In this document: positions 1-8,595 of the stretch, one piece after another
Position numbering within the stretch: the stretch's first letter is position 1
Layout: the number at the start of each line of letters is the position of its first letter
Source of the DNA: an uncultured bacterium
Lineage (GTDB): Bacteria; Cyanobacteriota; Vampirovibrionia; Obscuribacterales; Obscuribacteraceae
Assembly (NCBI GenBank): GCA_903835185.1
Contig: CAILLX010000135.1
Span: 55,520-119,519, forward strand
Direction of reading: 5' to 3'
Length of the DNA: 64,000 nucleotides
The notes under the pieces: model-generated
Database searches by the model: none
The model's input: the letters and a program-made list of their open reading frames with translations, nothing else
Told to the model about the DNA's origin: nothing
Made by a program: the position numbers and the translations under genes

Positions 1-353
1 CGGGAACAGCCAGCATCGGTCCTGATGGACAAACTCGTTATGTTCAATTGCCTGAAGCACAGATCATGGAGACTCTACTGAGTATTGCAGCACTTCTGGA
101 ACCGGTAGGTGGAGCGCTGGCAGATATCTGCTCAGCTACTTTGTTTTGCAAAGATCCCTCTATCTATCAGGCTTTCAAGGAGGTGACAGAGTTGCTGGGA
201 GTTCCGGATTTTCCAGTGATTCCAGTTTTAGCTGATGTGTGTCGTTCTGAGTTGCTGGTGGAGATTGAAGCGATGGCAACACCGGCCAATCGAGATCTCT
301 CTGCGGCGTTTAGTCCGGCAGGCGGACATGTGCATGAGGGACTAAGATCATGA
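1..353 (+). CDS. RidA/YjgF-family protein, C-terminal part (5' end outside window)
   Basis: The frame is open from base 3 to the TGA at 351-353, so only the last ~116 residues are visible and the start lies upstream. The C-terminal pattern, with a conserved segment reading ELLVEIEAMA preceded by a hydrophobic VIPVLADV strand and a Phe-Lys helix, matches the RidA (YjgF/YER057c/UK114) fold. Members deaminate reactive enamines/imines in the cytosol; some are annotated as chorismate-mutase-like. The stop overlaps the start of the DAHP synthase gene (ATGA), so the two are probably translationally coupled, which would fit a link to aromatic amino-acid metabolism. That functional link is inference; the family is fairly clear. 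Confidence 0.7.
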   Translation, partial: GTASIGPDGQTRYVQLPEAQIMETLLSIAALLEPVGGALADICSATLFCKDPSIYQAFKEVTELLGVPDFPVIPVLADVCRSELLVEIEAMATPANRDLSAAFSPAGGHVHEGLRS

Positions 354-1417
354 ACTGCTCATACGAATCGATCATGATAGTTACCTTTGTCCCCGAGGTA
401 CCAAACACGGCAAGGCAGCATTTGCAAAAGTTGCTTGGAATAAGCGACCTGCCTGACCCGCGCTGGCGCTGTCATGGATCGAGCCTTGTGACTGTTCGTC
501 TTGAAGCAGTCGACAAGGTTGTCCTTGAGCATGTTGGCAACCTGCCAGGAGTGCGCCGAGTCTTTTGCCTTTCTAATAAAGAGAGGCTGTACAAAAAGAA
601 AGTAGGCAGTGTACGACAGCCTGTTGTAATAGGCGATCATGCAGTGGTAGGTGGCGACTGTCCGACTGTTATAGCTGGTCCGTGCAGCGTGGAGAGCCGC
701 GAGCAGGTTATGGATATTGCAGAGATGGTGGCTGAAGCAGGAGCAGCAGCTCTGCGGGGTGGATGTTTCAAGCCGCGCAGCTCTCCGTATGAGTTTGCCG
801 GACTAGGTGAGCTTGGGCTGGAGTATATGGCTGCAGCCAGGGAGAAGACCGGATTGCCTGTAGTTACGGAGGCTCTGGCTGTCTCTCAGGTGGAGACTGT
901 AGCCAGTTGGGCAGATGTTATCCAGATTGGATCGCGTAATATGTCAAACTTCCCACTCCTGTTTGAAGCTGGCGCCAACTCGCTCGGCAAGCCTGTTTTG
1001 CTTAAGAGAGGGCTGGCTGCCAGTGTTAGCGAATTTCTCGAGGCGGCAGAATATGTCTTGCTTGGGCGCCTGTCCACTGACAATTTACAACCGGGAGTAA
1101 TACTGTGTGAGCGCGGGATACGCACTTTTGCCCCAGCGCAGCGGTTTACTTTTGATGTTGGAGTTATTCCTGTTCTGCAACAGCAGACGCATCTTCCTGT
1201 GATAGGAGATCCCAGCCACCCGGCCGGCGAGCGATCCCTTGTTCCTGCTTTGGGTCGGGCAGCTATTGCTGCAGGGGCAGATGGGCTTCTAGTTGAGGTG
1301 CACAGAGATCCTGATCATGCCTGGTGTGATGGTGATCAATCTCTGGATGCAGCCAGTTTCAAGACCTTGATGAAAGATATCAAGCGTTATTCTGCAACTG
1401 AGGTTACAGCGGGATGA
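350..1417 (+). CDS. aroF: 3-deoxy-7-phosphoheptulonate (DAHP) synthase, AroF/KDO8PS-like type
   Basis: This enzyme condenses phosphoenolpyruvate and erythrose 4-phosphate to DAHP, the first step of the shikimate pathway. The 355-residue protein has a short N-terminal ferredoxin-like/regulatory domain (about residues 9-80) and then the TIM barrel. Visible barrel motifs are IAGPCSVES, LRGGCFKPRSSPYEF, IQIGSRNMSNF, KPVLLKRG and GDPSHPAGERS, all typical of the class I-beta family. The start at 350 has a GAGGG ribosome site nine bases upstream and overlaps the preceding stop; a second in-frame ATG at 374 is possible. The next gene overlaps the stop by four bases, so the three genes look co-transcribed. 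Confidence 0.95.
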   Translation: MNCSYESIMIVTFVPEVPNTARQHLQKLLGISDLPDPRWRCHGSSLVTVRLEAVDKVVLEHVGNLPGVRRVFCLSNKERLYKKKVGSVRQPVVIGDHAVVGGDCPTVIAGPCSVESREQVMDIAEMVAEAGAAALRGGCFKPRSSPYEFAGLGELGLEYMAAAREKTGLPVVTEALAVSQVETVASWADVIQIGSRNMSNFPLLFEAGANSLGKPVLLKRGLAASVSEFLEAAEYVLLGRLSTDNLQPGVILCERGIRTFAPAQRFTFDVGVIPVLQQQTHLPVIGDPSHPAGERSLVPALGRAAIAAGADGLLVEVHRDPDHAWCDGDQSLDAASFKTLMKDIKRYSATEVTAG

Positions 1418-2433
1418 GTTTCTCGCTCTGTCAGACAAAGTTTATGATGGCGCGCCTGGTCGGTAGCGCTCTTGTCTGCGTCTCAGCAACCTTGCTGGTA
1501 TTGCCAGTCGGGGCTGCACCTGCCGGACAAAGGCAGATATCTCTTCCGGCAGGAATCGTGCCTGTTGACGGAGAGTATCGTTGCAACAAAGATGACATGC
1601 CTATGGTGTTAGTACCGGCTGGCGAGTTTGTCATGGGAAGCAGCAATGGTAGCTATGATGAACGCCCTGTGCATAAGGTTTATCTCGATGCATTTCTTGC
1701 TGATAAGCATGAGGTCACTAATGCTCAGTTTGCTCGCTTTGTTTCGCTAAGTGGCTATCGCCCGCAGGGACCGTGGAGGCGAGCGTTTGTAGCTGGTTGT
1801 GCAGATCAGCCTGTACGTTTTGTGACCTGGTATGATGCCCAGGCTTATGCTCGCTGGGCCGGGCGCCAGTTGCCCAGCGAAGCGCAGTGGGAAAAAGCGG
1901 CAGCCGGTCCTTCCGGACTGACTTACCCGTGGGGTAAGCAGTGGCAAGACCGGCTATCCTGTGTAGGCAGAGTTGCGCCAGAGCAAAAGGCTATTACAGT
2001 TGATCAGAGTCTGCCATTTGTGCCTAATCAGCTGCGTTCGAATACAACGTCCAGGTATGCAGGACCGGTGGCTGTTGGCTCTTTTCCTAAAGGTGCCAGC
2101 TCTTATGGTTGTCTTGATATGGCAGGCAATGTCTGGGAATGGGTAGCTGATTGGTATGATCGCTATTTTTATGTGAACTTGACAGGAGTTGCCCGCAATC
2201 CCACTGGACCATCTGATGGAGCTGCTCCTGAACAGCGATTTGTCAAGACCGGTACGGCAGCAGGCAACGAGCGGTCGACACGGAAAGCTATTCGCGGCGG
2301 AAGTTTCACCTCCAGACCTGACGATGCAAGGTGCGCGCGGCGGATGTGGGGAAATCCGCGTTACTGGTTTAATGACACAGGCTTTCGCTGTGCCGTTGTG
2401 CTTGACGGCAAGAAAGGACCAGGCGGGAATTAA
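1414..2433 (+). CDS. Secreted SUMF1/formylglycine-generating-enzyme-fold protein
   Basis: The 339-residue protein starts with a signal-peptide-like stretch (about residues 10-35, ending ...GAAPAG) and then has the full SUMF1/FGE-sulfatase fold. Motifs seen are MVLVPAGEFVMGS, DKHEVTNAQFARFV, PVRFVTWYDAQAYARWAG, LPSEAQWEKAAAG, DMAGNVWEWVADWY and IRGGSF...TGFRCAV. True FGE enzymes have two redox Cys in the region after the GGS motif; here that stretch reads GGSFTSRPDDARCARRMW, so the active-site Cys pair is not present. It is therefore more likely a non-FGE member of the superfamily, acting outside the cytoplasm. ATGA overlap with aroF suggests coupling. No sulfatase lies nearby. Confidence 0.85.
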   Translation: MSFSLCQTKFMMARLVGSALVCVSATLLVLPVGAAPAGQRQISLPAGIVPVDGEYRCNKDDMPMVLVPAGEFVMGSSNGSYDERPVHKVYLDAFLADKHEVTNAQFARFVSLSGYRPQGPWRRAFVAGCADQPVRFVTWYDAQAYARWAGRQLPSEAQWEKAAAGPSGLTYPWGKQWQDRLSCVGRVAPEQKAITVDQSLPFVPNQLRSNTTSRYAGPVAVGSFPKGASSYGCLDMAGNVWEWVADWYDRYFYVNLTGVARNPTGPSDGAAPEQRFVKTGTAAGNERSTRKAIRGGSFTSRPDDARCARRMWGNPRYWFNDTGFRCAVVLDGKKGPGGN

Positions 2434-2584
2434 TTGCCTCGCCTGTGATGCTATCGTGAGCTCATGTAAAATGTTTCAAGTGTCGATGAGGTTGGGTTGC
2501 TCCAGGTGCCAGGGTCGATATACAGGCAGCAGCGCAGAGTTGTTTAAGTCAGGTGGAATTGTTTACAGTAAGGGGAGTTGTGTG

Positions 2585-3265
2585 ATGGCAGACATTACCA
2601 GACGCGAATTGCTTTATAAGGTATCAATGTTTGGTTCTCTGATGGCTACAGGCGGAGCTGTTTTTGCTGCTGAGAGCAAAACAGAAAACAAGAATGCCAA
2701 GCCAACAGTGCTGGAGAATATCGGCCGGCAGCACGGATTAGTTTTCTGTATCCTGCTAGTTTATGCAACTGCAGCCAAACAGCTTCAAGAGAAGAAGGAA
2801 ACTGATTTTGCAGCGTTGTCTGATACTCGTGATCTTGTCAGAGAATACATGGAGCAGTTCCACAACGATCTCTCTGAAGAGAAATATGCCATGGTGTGGC
2901 TCGATAAGGCAAACGTTCTTACTGCCGAAGTAGCTGAGTTGCGCAAGCAGCATACAGTTAGCAGACAGTTGACTGACAGACTCGGTGTGGCAATCAAGAA
3001 TAAGCAGGCGCAAGAAGCTGCAACTACAATCGGTCAGTTCATCAATATGTATCTCGGGCATGCTGCCTGGGAAAACGGCATTGTCTTTCCGCCGGTGAAG
3101 AAGTTTGTCAGTGAAGCCCAGTATATTGAGCTTGGCGAGCGTCTCCTTGAAGAAGAGGACAAACTCTTCGGCAAAGGCGGTCTGGAGGTCGTCTATGATC
3201 GAGTAGCTAACTTAATGCGTCGCTTTGGTATTTTCGATCTATCAGCTTTTACGGCTAAACTATAA
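2585..3265 (+). CDS. Hemerythrin-like (HHE) protein with Tat-type leader
   Basis: A longer open frame runs upstream through the previous gene, but an AGGGGAG ribosome site at 2571-2577 selects the ATG at 2585, giving 226 residues. The N-terminus carries TRRELLYK followed by a hydrophobic stretch ending in VFAAE, which resembles a twin-arginine signal. The body is four-helical with histidine/glutamate pairs at hemerythrin-like spacing: an early RQHGLVF, then QFHNDLSEEK and GHAAWENGIVFPPV. Hemerythrin domains bind a di-iron centre and sense or store O2/NO/iron. Export of a folded metalloprotein by Tat would fit, but this is inference. A strong terminator follows. Confidence 0.7.
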   Translation: MADITRRELLYKVSMFGSLMATGGAVFAAESKTENKNAKPTVLENIGRQHGLVFCILLVYATAAKQLQEKKETDFAALSDTRDLVREYMEQFHNDLSEEKYAMVWLDKANVLTAEVAELRKQHTVSRQLTDRLGVAIKNKQAQEAATTIGQFINMYLGHAAWENGIVFPPVKKFVSEAQYIELGERLLEEEDKLFGKGGLEVVYDRVANLMRRFGIFDLSAFTAKL

Positions 3266-3314
3266 TACCGTCTGTGGTGCCCTCGCGGACACGTCGGTAC
3301 AATTCTTGAAACTC

Positions 3315-3354
3315 TCGAGCAGTGTGTAATGTAAAACGCACTGCTCGATTTTTT
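3315..3354 (+). terminator. Rho-independent terminator after the hemerythrin gene
   Basis: A perfect 10-bp stem (TCGAGCAGTG, 3315-3324, with CACTGCTCGA, 3339-3348) encloses a 14-base loop and is followed directly by TTTTTT. It separates the aroF-side operon from the kinase operon. Confidence 0.85.
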
Positions 3355-3535
3355 GGCAGGACGCTGCCTGCTACAGCTGGGGCAGCATGCGCAGACAACC
3401 ATAGCTGCAGGGAAATTGGCGGGTGCACCGCCCGAATCGCTGGAGGAGGCTCGCCGATTAAACCCTTGACATTTGCTTGTGCCAGCATTGACATGGGTTA
3501 ACCATTCACGAGAAGTATACGGGGGGAGCTGTTCA

Positions 3536-5248
3536 GTGAACAGACTAGTGCTTTCGTGCGGTCAGGCACTGCGGCGCCGGCGGAATGTTTTGCTCTTTTC
3601 GCTTGCATGTGTCCTTGTCTTTTTCCAGCCCATGTTGTTTACTGTGGCCATCGGCATTGCGATTGGGTTTGCTCTGCTGCCGCTGTCCAGGCAGCTTGAC
3701 ACGCTTGCTCCCGAAGAGCGGCGCTTGGCGTATCAGGCACACCTGAAAAGCGCATACTGTCAAAGACTCATTCCGCATTTGGGATTACTTTGCTTTTTGT
3801 GGTTCTTGGGTTTGTGCTTTAGCAGAGGGCTGTTTGAGACAGATCCGATCGCTCGGCTAGCCACAACTGGATGGATCTTGTATCCGCTGGCAGCCTATTG
3901 CCTGGCATTAGGTGCTTCACTTCTACTGAGGCAGCAACCTGCCCTAGGATCGGGAAACAAGCAGCATATAGGCACCACGCTTGCAGAAACAGCTGTGACT
4001 CAAACTGACGTCCCTGCTTGCCGGTCAAGCCGCCAGTCATGGGTAAATCTCAGCATGGGACTGTTTATGCTGGCATTCTTTGTAAGCTTGGAGGCAATTA
4101 TCAGTGTTGAAAACGGACCAATCACCTGGCTGGCTAATTGGCTGCTGGCTTCAGCTCGTGATGCCAACCTGGCGGGAATAGATGGTTTTACGCGTGATGT
4201 CATCAGTATTTATCCGACTACCGTCATAAGAACTCCGGCAGCATCTGGAGGTTTCTTCTCTCTGGTACGCATTATTACTCTGACGGGCTCTACGTTATTG
4301 TTCTGGGCACCGGCCACCAAACTGGCTGCTTTCCTCACAACATTCTCAGCTCGCTGCATGTCAGTGCGGTCATTAGTAGAATCATTCGTAGAAACGATGC
4401 GCTTACCTTGCAGCCACATAAGTTTGTCTGAAGTCAATCCATGGCTGAGGAATATAAGTAGAACATTCTGGTGGTTGGCCATTTGCTACTCAGTCCTGTT
4501 CTGGCTTGTAGGCTTCTGTGGCGGTCCTCTTGGCGAGACTATTAAAGGATGGATTGACTTTAGCTTGCGCGATGCTGGCTTTAAATATCTGTCAGTTGGC
4601 AACACACACAATTTGCGGCTGTTTATTGCGTCTGTTGTGGCTTTGTATGGAGCGGTGCCGGTAGCGGTTATGAGTTCGGTGTTCTTGCCTGCCGCCAAGC
4701 CAAAGCAGCTAATCATAAATCGTGATGGACTCCTGCTCGCGAACGGACCTTATGTCTGTTTGCACTTTCGCCAGTATCGCCTCTGGAGCGATTTGCAGAG
4801 CGTTGAATTCGAGAGTGGCGGGCAAGGGGATAGTTGGAAGTCACGTGGACGCCTCATACTTAAGTTTTTTAGTGGTGGGAAGTTAAAGTTAAGAGCATCC
4901 CAGTTGGCAGATGAAGATCTAGAGAGCCTCGTGAGCGCAATCGATGAGCATGCAGACTTTTGTAGCGCGTCCGATAATGTGCTGGCGCTGCGCAAAATGC
5001 TGAAGACGTCAGCCGACAGATACACTCCTGAGAAAGATCAATTTAGAGGGTTGGCACCAGATGCCTTTCGCTCAACTGTATTTGTGCCGCTGGCTTCTGG
5101 AGACAAATTACCGGACAATAGAGGCAGAGTAGTCCGGCTAATCTCCAGTCGACCACTTTCTGCCGTCTACCTGGCTCGCCTGGCAGGCGGGCAGCTTGTT
5201 GTGGTCAAGCATTTCTGTCTGATACCAGCAGTGAAGCGCTATATGTAA
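3536..5248 (+). CDS. Multi-TM Ser/Thr kinase, N-terminal fragment (frameshifted gene)
   Basis: The chosen start is the GTG at 3536, behind the GGGGGGAG site at 3521-3528; a TTG at 3473 also lies in frame. The product has about seven or eight hydrophobic segments over its first 390 residues, then a soluble PH-like stretch (RDGLLLANGPYVCLHF...). After that it enters a kinase N-lobe with the invariant lysine in QLVVVKHF. The frame closes at 5246-5248, but comparison with the neighbouring paralogue (6084-8192) shows the kinase continues in frame +1 from about 5221. The switch lies at about 5213-5221. The two pieces together, 3536-6087, would form one protein equivalent to the paralogue. Either a one-base loss (mutation or sequencing error) or -1 recoding could explain it. 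Confidence 0.75.
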   Translation: MNRLVLSCGQALRRRRNVLLFSLACVLVFFQPMLFTVAIGIAIGFALLPLSRQLDTLAPEERRLAYQAHLKSAYCQRLIPHLGLLCFLWFLGLCFSRGLFETDPIARLATTGWILYPLAAYCLALGASLLLRQQPALGSGNKQHIGTTLAETAVTQTDVPACRSSRQSWVNLSMGLFMLAFFVSLEAIISVENGPITWLANWLLASARDANLAGIDGFTRDVISIYPTTVIRTPAASGGFFSLVRIITLTGSTLLFWAPATKLAAFLTTFSARCMSVRSLVESFVETMRLPCSHISLSEVNPWLRNISRTFWWLAICYSVLFWLVGFCGGPLGETIKGWIDFSLRDAGFKYLSVGNTHNLRLFIASVVALYGAVPVAVMSSVFLPAAKPKQLIINRDGLLLANGPYVCLHFRQYRLWSDLQSVEFESGGQGDSWKSRGRLILKFFSGGKLKLRASQLADEDLESLVSAIDEHADFCSASDNVLALRKMLKTSADRYTPEKDQFRGLAPDAFRSTVFVPLASGDKLPDNRGRVVRLISSRPLSAVYLARLAGGQLVVVKHFCLIPAVKRYM

Positions 5249-5310
5249 AAAGGGCATTCGAGCGTGAATGCGAGCTGTTAAGACAGCTTAGCCATCCGAG
5301 TATTGCTAGA

Positions 5311-6087
5311 GTGCTTGACCAGTTCGACGATGCTCCATCGCACTATCTGGTGCTTGAGCATTGCAATGGAAAAGATCTGCGCAGTTTCGTTGCCGAGCAC
5401 GGAGCCAGGTCGGAAAATGAAGTGATAGGCATTGCTAAACAGCTTTGCAAGATAATGATCTACCTGCACTCTCAATCTCCGGCGGTCCTGCACCGGGATT
5501 TGACTCCTGAAAACGTTATGCGCTCTGATGATGGTCAGATTCAACTGATCGACTTCGGTGCAGCTCATCAATTTCTGGAAGGAATTACTGGTACTGTTAT
5601 AGGCAAACAGAGCTATATTGCTCCCGAGCAATTGCGTGGGCAGGCCAGCCCAAGAAGCGATATTTATAGTTTTGGCTGTACTCTCTACTTTCTTCTTACC
5701 GGTCACGATCCACGCGCTCTATCTATTGCAGTTCCATCATCACAGGTGAAGGTCTCCCACGAGTTAGATGAACTTATCAGCTCCTTGACTGAATTTGAGG
5801 AGACTGAACGTCCCCAATCTTTCGGTGACGTGTTGGAAGAACTGAACCGGTTTGATCGCAATAAATTTACGACAATGCCTGTTAAGAGTCAGCAACAGGT
5901 ATCGGAGCTGATTAAACCACCGGCTGGAGTGAATAAGGTCAATGAGGCTAATGTCTCAGTTGAGGCCGGTAACCAGGATGCAAGGGAGGTTCATGAAACA
6001 CAGCCGCATCAAAGTGAAGAAATTCCCGCCTCAGGCGAGTCGTTGATAATCAAGATTGTCAGCCGCTCTAAGGAGCTGGTCGAATGA
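5311..6087 (+). CDS. Ser/Thr kinase catalytic domain, C-terminal fragment of the 3536 gene
   Basis: Coding sequence of this frame extends back to at least 5221 (…ALYVKRAFERECELLRQLSHPS), but the first usable start codon is the GTG at 5311. It carries the catalytic loop HRDLTPENVM (His codon at 5491), the metal-binding DFG in LIDFGAAH, an APE motif in SYIAPEQLRG and the SDIYSFGCTLYFLLTG helix, so the catalytic C-lobe is intact. The last ~80 residues are a polar tail. The stop overlaps the next kinase gene by four bases. On its own it lacks the ATP-anchoring lysine, which sits in the upstream fragment; a functional enzyme needs the two frames joined. Confidence 0.75.
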   Translation: MLDQFDDAPSHYLVLEHCNGKDLRSFVAEHGARSENEVIGIAKQLCKIMIYLHSQSPAVLHRDLTPENVMRSDDGQIQLIDFGAAHQFLEGITGTVIGKQSYIAPEQLRGQASPRSDIYSFGCTLYFLLTGHDPRALSIAVPSSQVKVSHELDELISSLTEFEETERPQSFGDVLEELNRFDRNKFTTMPVKSQQQVSELIKPPAGVNKVNEANVSVEAGNQDAREVHETQPHQSEEIPASGESLIIKIVSRSKELVE

Positions 6088-8192
6088 AGAGGAAAACAGA
6101 CAAGTGCAGGTTGTCGCCACCGGTCCACATTAAAACAGAATTGTCCAAGCTGACCAGTTCTTCTGAAAGAGCTCAGTTTCTAAAAGTCGAGGCGATGCGC
6201 ACTGCCCTTCAGTTGCTGGCGGCACACAAAGTACCGCTGGTAGTTGTGTGCATCTTTGTCCTTTTTTTCCCCAGACTAATTCCTCTGTGGCTGGCAGTCA
6301 TCTTGTTTCTCTATGGTGGCGAAGCTATTTACAATAAGCTCCCCTCAAAGGGGCAGCGCGCGGTGCGCCGCATGATACCGCTAGGGCTGCGGAAAGCCGA
6401 GTGGGTGTCCGAGCTGAGAGATGGATTGCGACAGATAAGGCCATTTATTCTTGGAGCAATTTTTCTTGTTTTCTTGCCGGTTACCATTTGTGCAATGTTG
6501 ATCCACTGGATAACAAAAGCATCTAAACATGGTAAGCGGGAGGTTGCTACCAATCGCTATACCCCGGACTCGATTGCCTTTGTCCAGAACCGTGCAAAGG
6601 AAAACGTCGAGCTGGAGTCGAGCTTTATTTATTCTCCTGCCTTCTCTGTCACTATTCTCACCCTTTTTGTCCTGGGTGTGCCTGCAGCCGTAAGCTGGCA
6701 AATGTATCACTTACTTGGTGTAGATGCGGTGCTCGGCTTTCCATCACATAATCCGAAGTTTTACATGGTATTTGGGATTATTGGTCTTTATTTGATGAGC
6801 ATTGCCTGGTGCATTGGCACTCTGTTTCTGAGGGCATGGTTTACCTTTCCTCTCAATTTTGCCAGCCTAGAATATGAGCTTGAGCTCAACGCCAGAGAGA
6901 TTCGCCGCCACGAATACAAAGGATGGTTTACTACAATTTACACCCTCAATGCGCCTTTCCGTGGAACCAGTGTACTCAAATGGAATCAGGTGCGTAAGGT
7001 TTCCTATTCGGCCGGTGGCAGAATGAAGCTTTATCCATTGCCCAGTGCCGGCTTCTCCCAGGGCTCAGTAATCTATGAGGCATTCAACAAACTTGCTGCT
7101 CTGTTCGATGGCATGGTTGATAAGCTCGGACGTACAGATTACATCGCCTTTATCGAGGATCCAGACTCTGAGTGCTCCGGTTGCGTTTATGTCAACTTGT
7201 GGGAACTGGATGCCGAAGAGCGGGCACGACTTTATTATGCCGTGCGCAAATGGGCGCCGCATGCCATTGTCGATGACGAAGCGCAAGAGAAGCTTCTCGG
7301 TTCTGTTGTGATGAAGGATGTCAGATACACACAGATCTGGTTTGACATTCTTACTGCTCATGATGATCGTAAGCGCATCTCGTCGCTGCAATCGCACGAT
7401 AAGTTGCAGAATGGCAAACTGACAATTGTCGAACGTATTGCTTCTGGCGGACAGTCAAATACATATCTATCTAAAACTGCTGCTGGTGAACTGGTGGTGC
7501 TCAAGGAGTTTGTTCTCTCGCCGGCATCTGCTAGAGGAGCACAGGTGGAGTCAGCTGCAGACTTTGAGAATGAATGTACAGTGCTTTCGCAGTTGTCTCA
7601 CGCCAAGATCGTGAAACTGCTGGGACTCTTTGCCGAGGATGGACGTGCCTATTTGATGCTCGAACACGTCTCCGGCAGCTCTCTGCGTCAGGTGGTCAAA
7701 GAGCAGGGACCTCTTGCGGAAAAGCATACAGTCGAGCTGGCTTTGCAATTATGTGAGGTCATGGAGTACCTGCACAGGCAAAATCCACCGGTAGTACACA
7801 GAGATCTCTCGCCTGATAACATAATGTTGCAGCCTGATGGTCTCATCAAGCTGATCGACTTCTCTCTGGCAAGCAGGAGTGATCTCAGGAGTTCTGGCGA
7901 ATGTGTAGGTAAGCACGCTTATACACCACCGGAGCAATTTCGTGAAGAAGCTTGCTCCCAAAGCGACATTTATGCTTTTGGGGCCACGCTGTATTACCTG
8001 CTCACAGGCACAGATCCAAGACCAATAAGTCAATCAAGCCCGAAGGTCAAAGTGCCGGCAATCTCAGAGAAGCTCAATGCGCTTGTAGAGCGAGCAACAA
8101 GTTTGGATCTGAACGAACGCTATGACTATGTGTGCTGGATTACCCTTGAGCTGGAGGCATTGATGAATGGTTTTTCCAGAGACAATTCCTGA
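6084..8192 (+). CDS. Membrane Ser/Thr protein kinase (C-terminal kinase domain)
   Basis: The 702-residue protein is a paralogue of the frameshifted kinase just upstream, with AGGAG eight bases before its ATG. Four hydrophobic segments (about residues 50-80, 115-140, 185-210, 225-250) are followed by a soluble domain and then a kinase domain from about residue 445. The ATP lysine is K474 (VVLKEF), the catalytic loop is H572-R573-D574 (HRDLSPDNIM), and the metal aspartate is D592. The DFG motif reads DFS here, and the APE motif is PPEQF. Kinase-at-the-C-terminus is the reverse of the common PknB layout. Substrates are unknown; the gene order suggests joint action with the first kinase and downstream products. 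Confidence 0.85.
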   Translation: MKRKTDKCRLSPPVHIKTELSKLTSSSERAQFLKVEAMRTALQLLAAHKVPLVVVCIFVLFFPRLIPLWLAVILFLYGGEAIYNKLPSKGQRAVRRMIPLGLRKAEWVSELRDGLRQIRPFILGAIFLVFLPVTICAMLIHWITKASKHGKREVATNRYTPDSIAFVQNRAKENVELESSFIYSPAFSVTILTLFVLGVPAAVSWQMYHLLGVDAVLGFPSHNPKFYMVFGIIGLYLMSIAWCIGTLFLRAWFTFPLNFASLEYELELNAREIRRHEYKGWFTTIYTLNAPFRGTSVLKWNQVRKVSYSAGGRMKLYPLPSAGFSQGSVIYEAFNKLAALFDGMVDKLGRTDYIAFIEDPDSECSGCVYVNLWELDAEERARLYYAVRKWAPHAIVDDEAQEKLLGSVVMKDVRYTQIWFDILTAHDDRKRISSLQSHDKLQNGKLTIVERIASGGQSNTYLSKTAAGELVVLKEFVLSPASARGAQVESAADFENECTVLSQLSHAKIVKLLGLFAEDGRAYLMLEHVSGSSLRQVVKEQGPLAEKHTVELALQLCEVMEYLHRQNPPVVHRDLSPDNIMLQPDGLIKLIDFSLASRSDLRSSGECVGKHAYTPPEQFREEACSQSDIYAFGATLYYLLTGTDPRPISQSSPKVKVPAISEKLNALVERATSLDLNERYDYVCWITLELEALMNGFSRDNS

Positions 8193-8230
8193 CGGTAAAC
8201 AAAAACTCAATACTGGGGCGGGAGGTCACT

Positions 8231-8545
8231 GTGCCAGATAGAGAAGACAATAAAGGATTAGATGCAGGCGGCAGCACCAATGGCAATGCACATACAGCTG
8301 CTATTCCAGGGGCGGCAGGGTGGACAGTGTTCTCGCGCATAGCAACTTATATGCTTTGTGGGCTTGTTGTGCTTGTTGTATGTATTGTGGTCCTGGCTGC
8401 TCTTTCGATCATATATATCCGTCCGACAATCGCCCTGGTGGATCAAGCGTTGCAGAAATATCCATATGCAGCCATTCCCTTGCAGAAATTAACTGACCCG
8501 TTGTTTGGCAAAAAGGAAGATGCCGGATTTATCTCAGTGCGCTGA
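8231..8545 (+). CDS. Small single-span membrane protein
   Basis: GTG start at 8231 with GGGAGG just upstream; 104 residues. A polar, Gly/Asn-rich N-terminus is followed by one strongly hydrophobic helix (about residues 38-62) and a C-terminal amphipathic segment with several prolines. I do not recognise a family. It sits 38 bases after the kinase gene and is probably in the same transcript, so it may be an accessory or target of the membrane kinases (inference). Confidence 0.55.
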   Translation: MPDREDNKGLDAGGSTNGNAHTAAIPGAAGWTVFSRIATYMLCGLVVLVVCIVVLAALSIIYIRPTIALVDQALQKYPYAAIPLQKLTDPLFGKKEDAGFISVR

Positions 8546-8595
8546 ACAATGCAAGCTGTGCGCTTAGTACCTGTATTACTCGCGACGCCCAGTCA

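Noticed and set aside
2189..2584. Longer N-terminus for the hemerythrin gene
   Set aside because: It overlaps the SUMF1-fold gene by ~245 bases and lacks a ribosome site; the start at 2585 has AGGGGAG and a sensible signal peptide.
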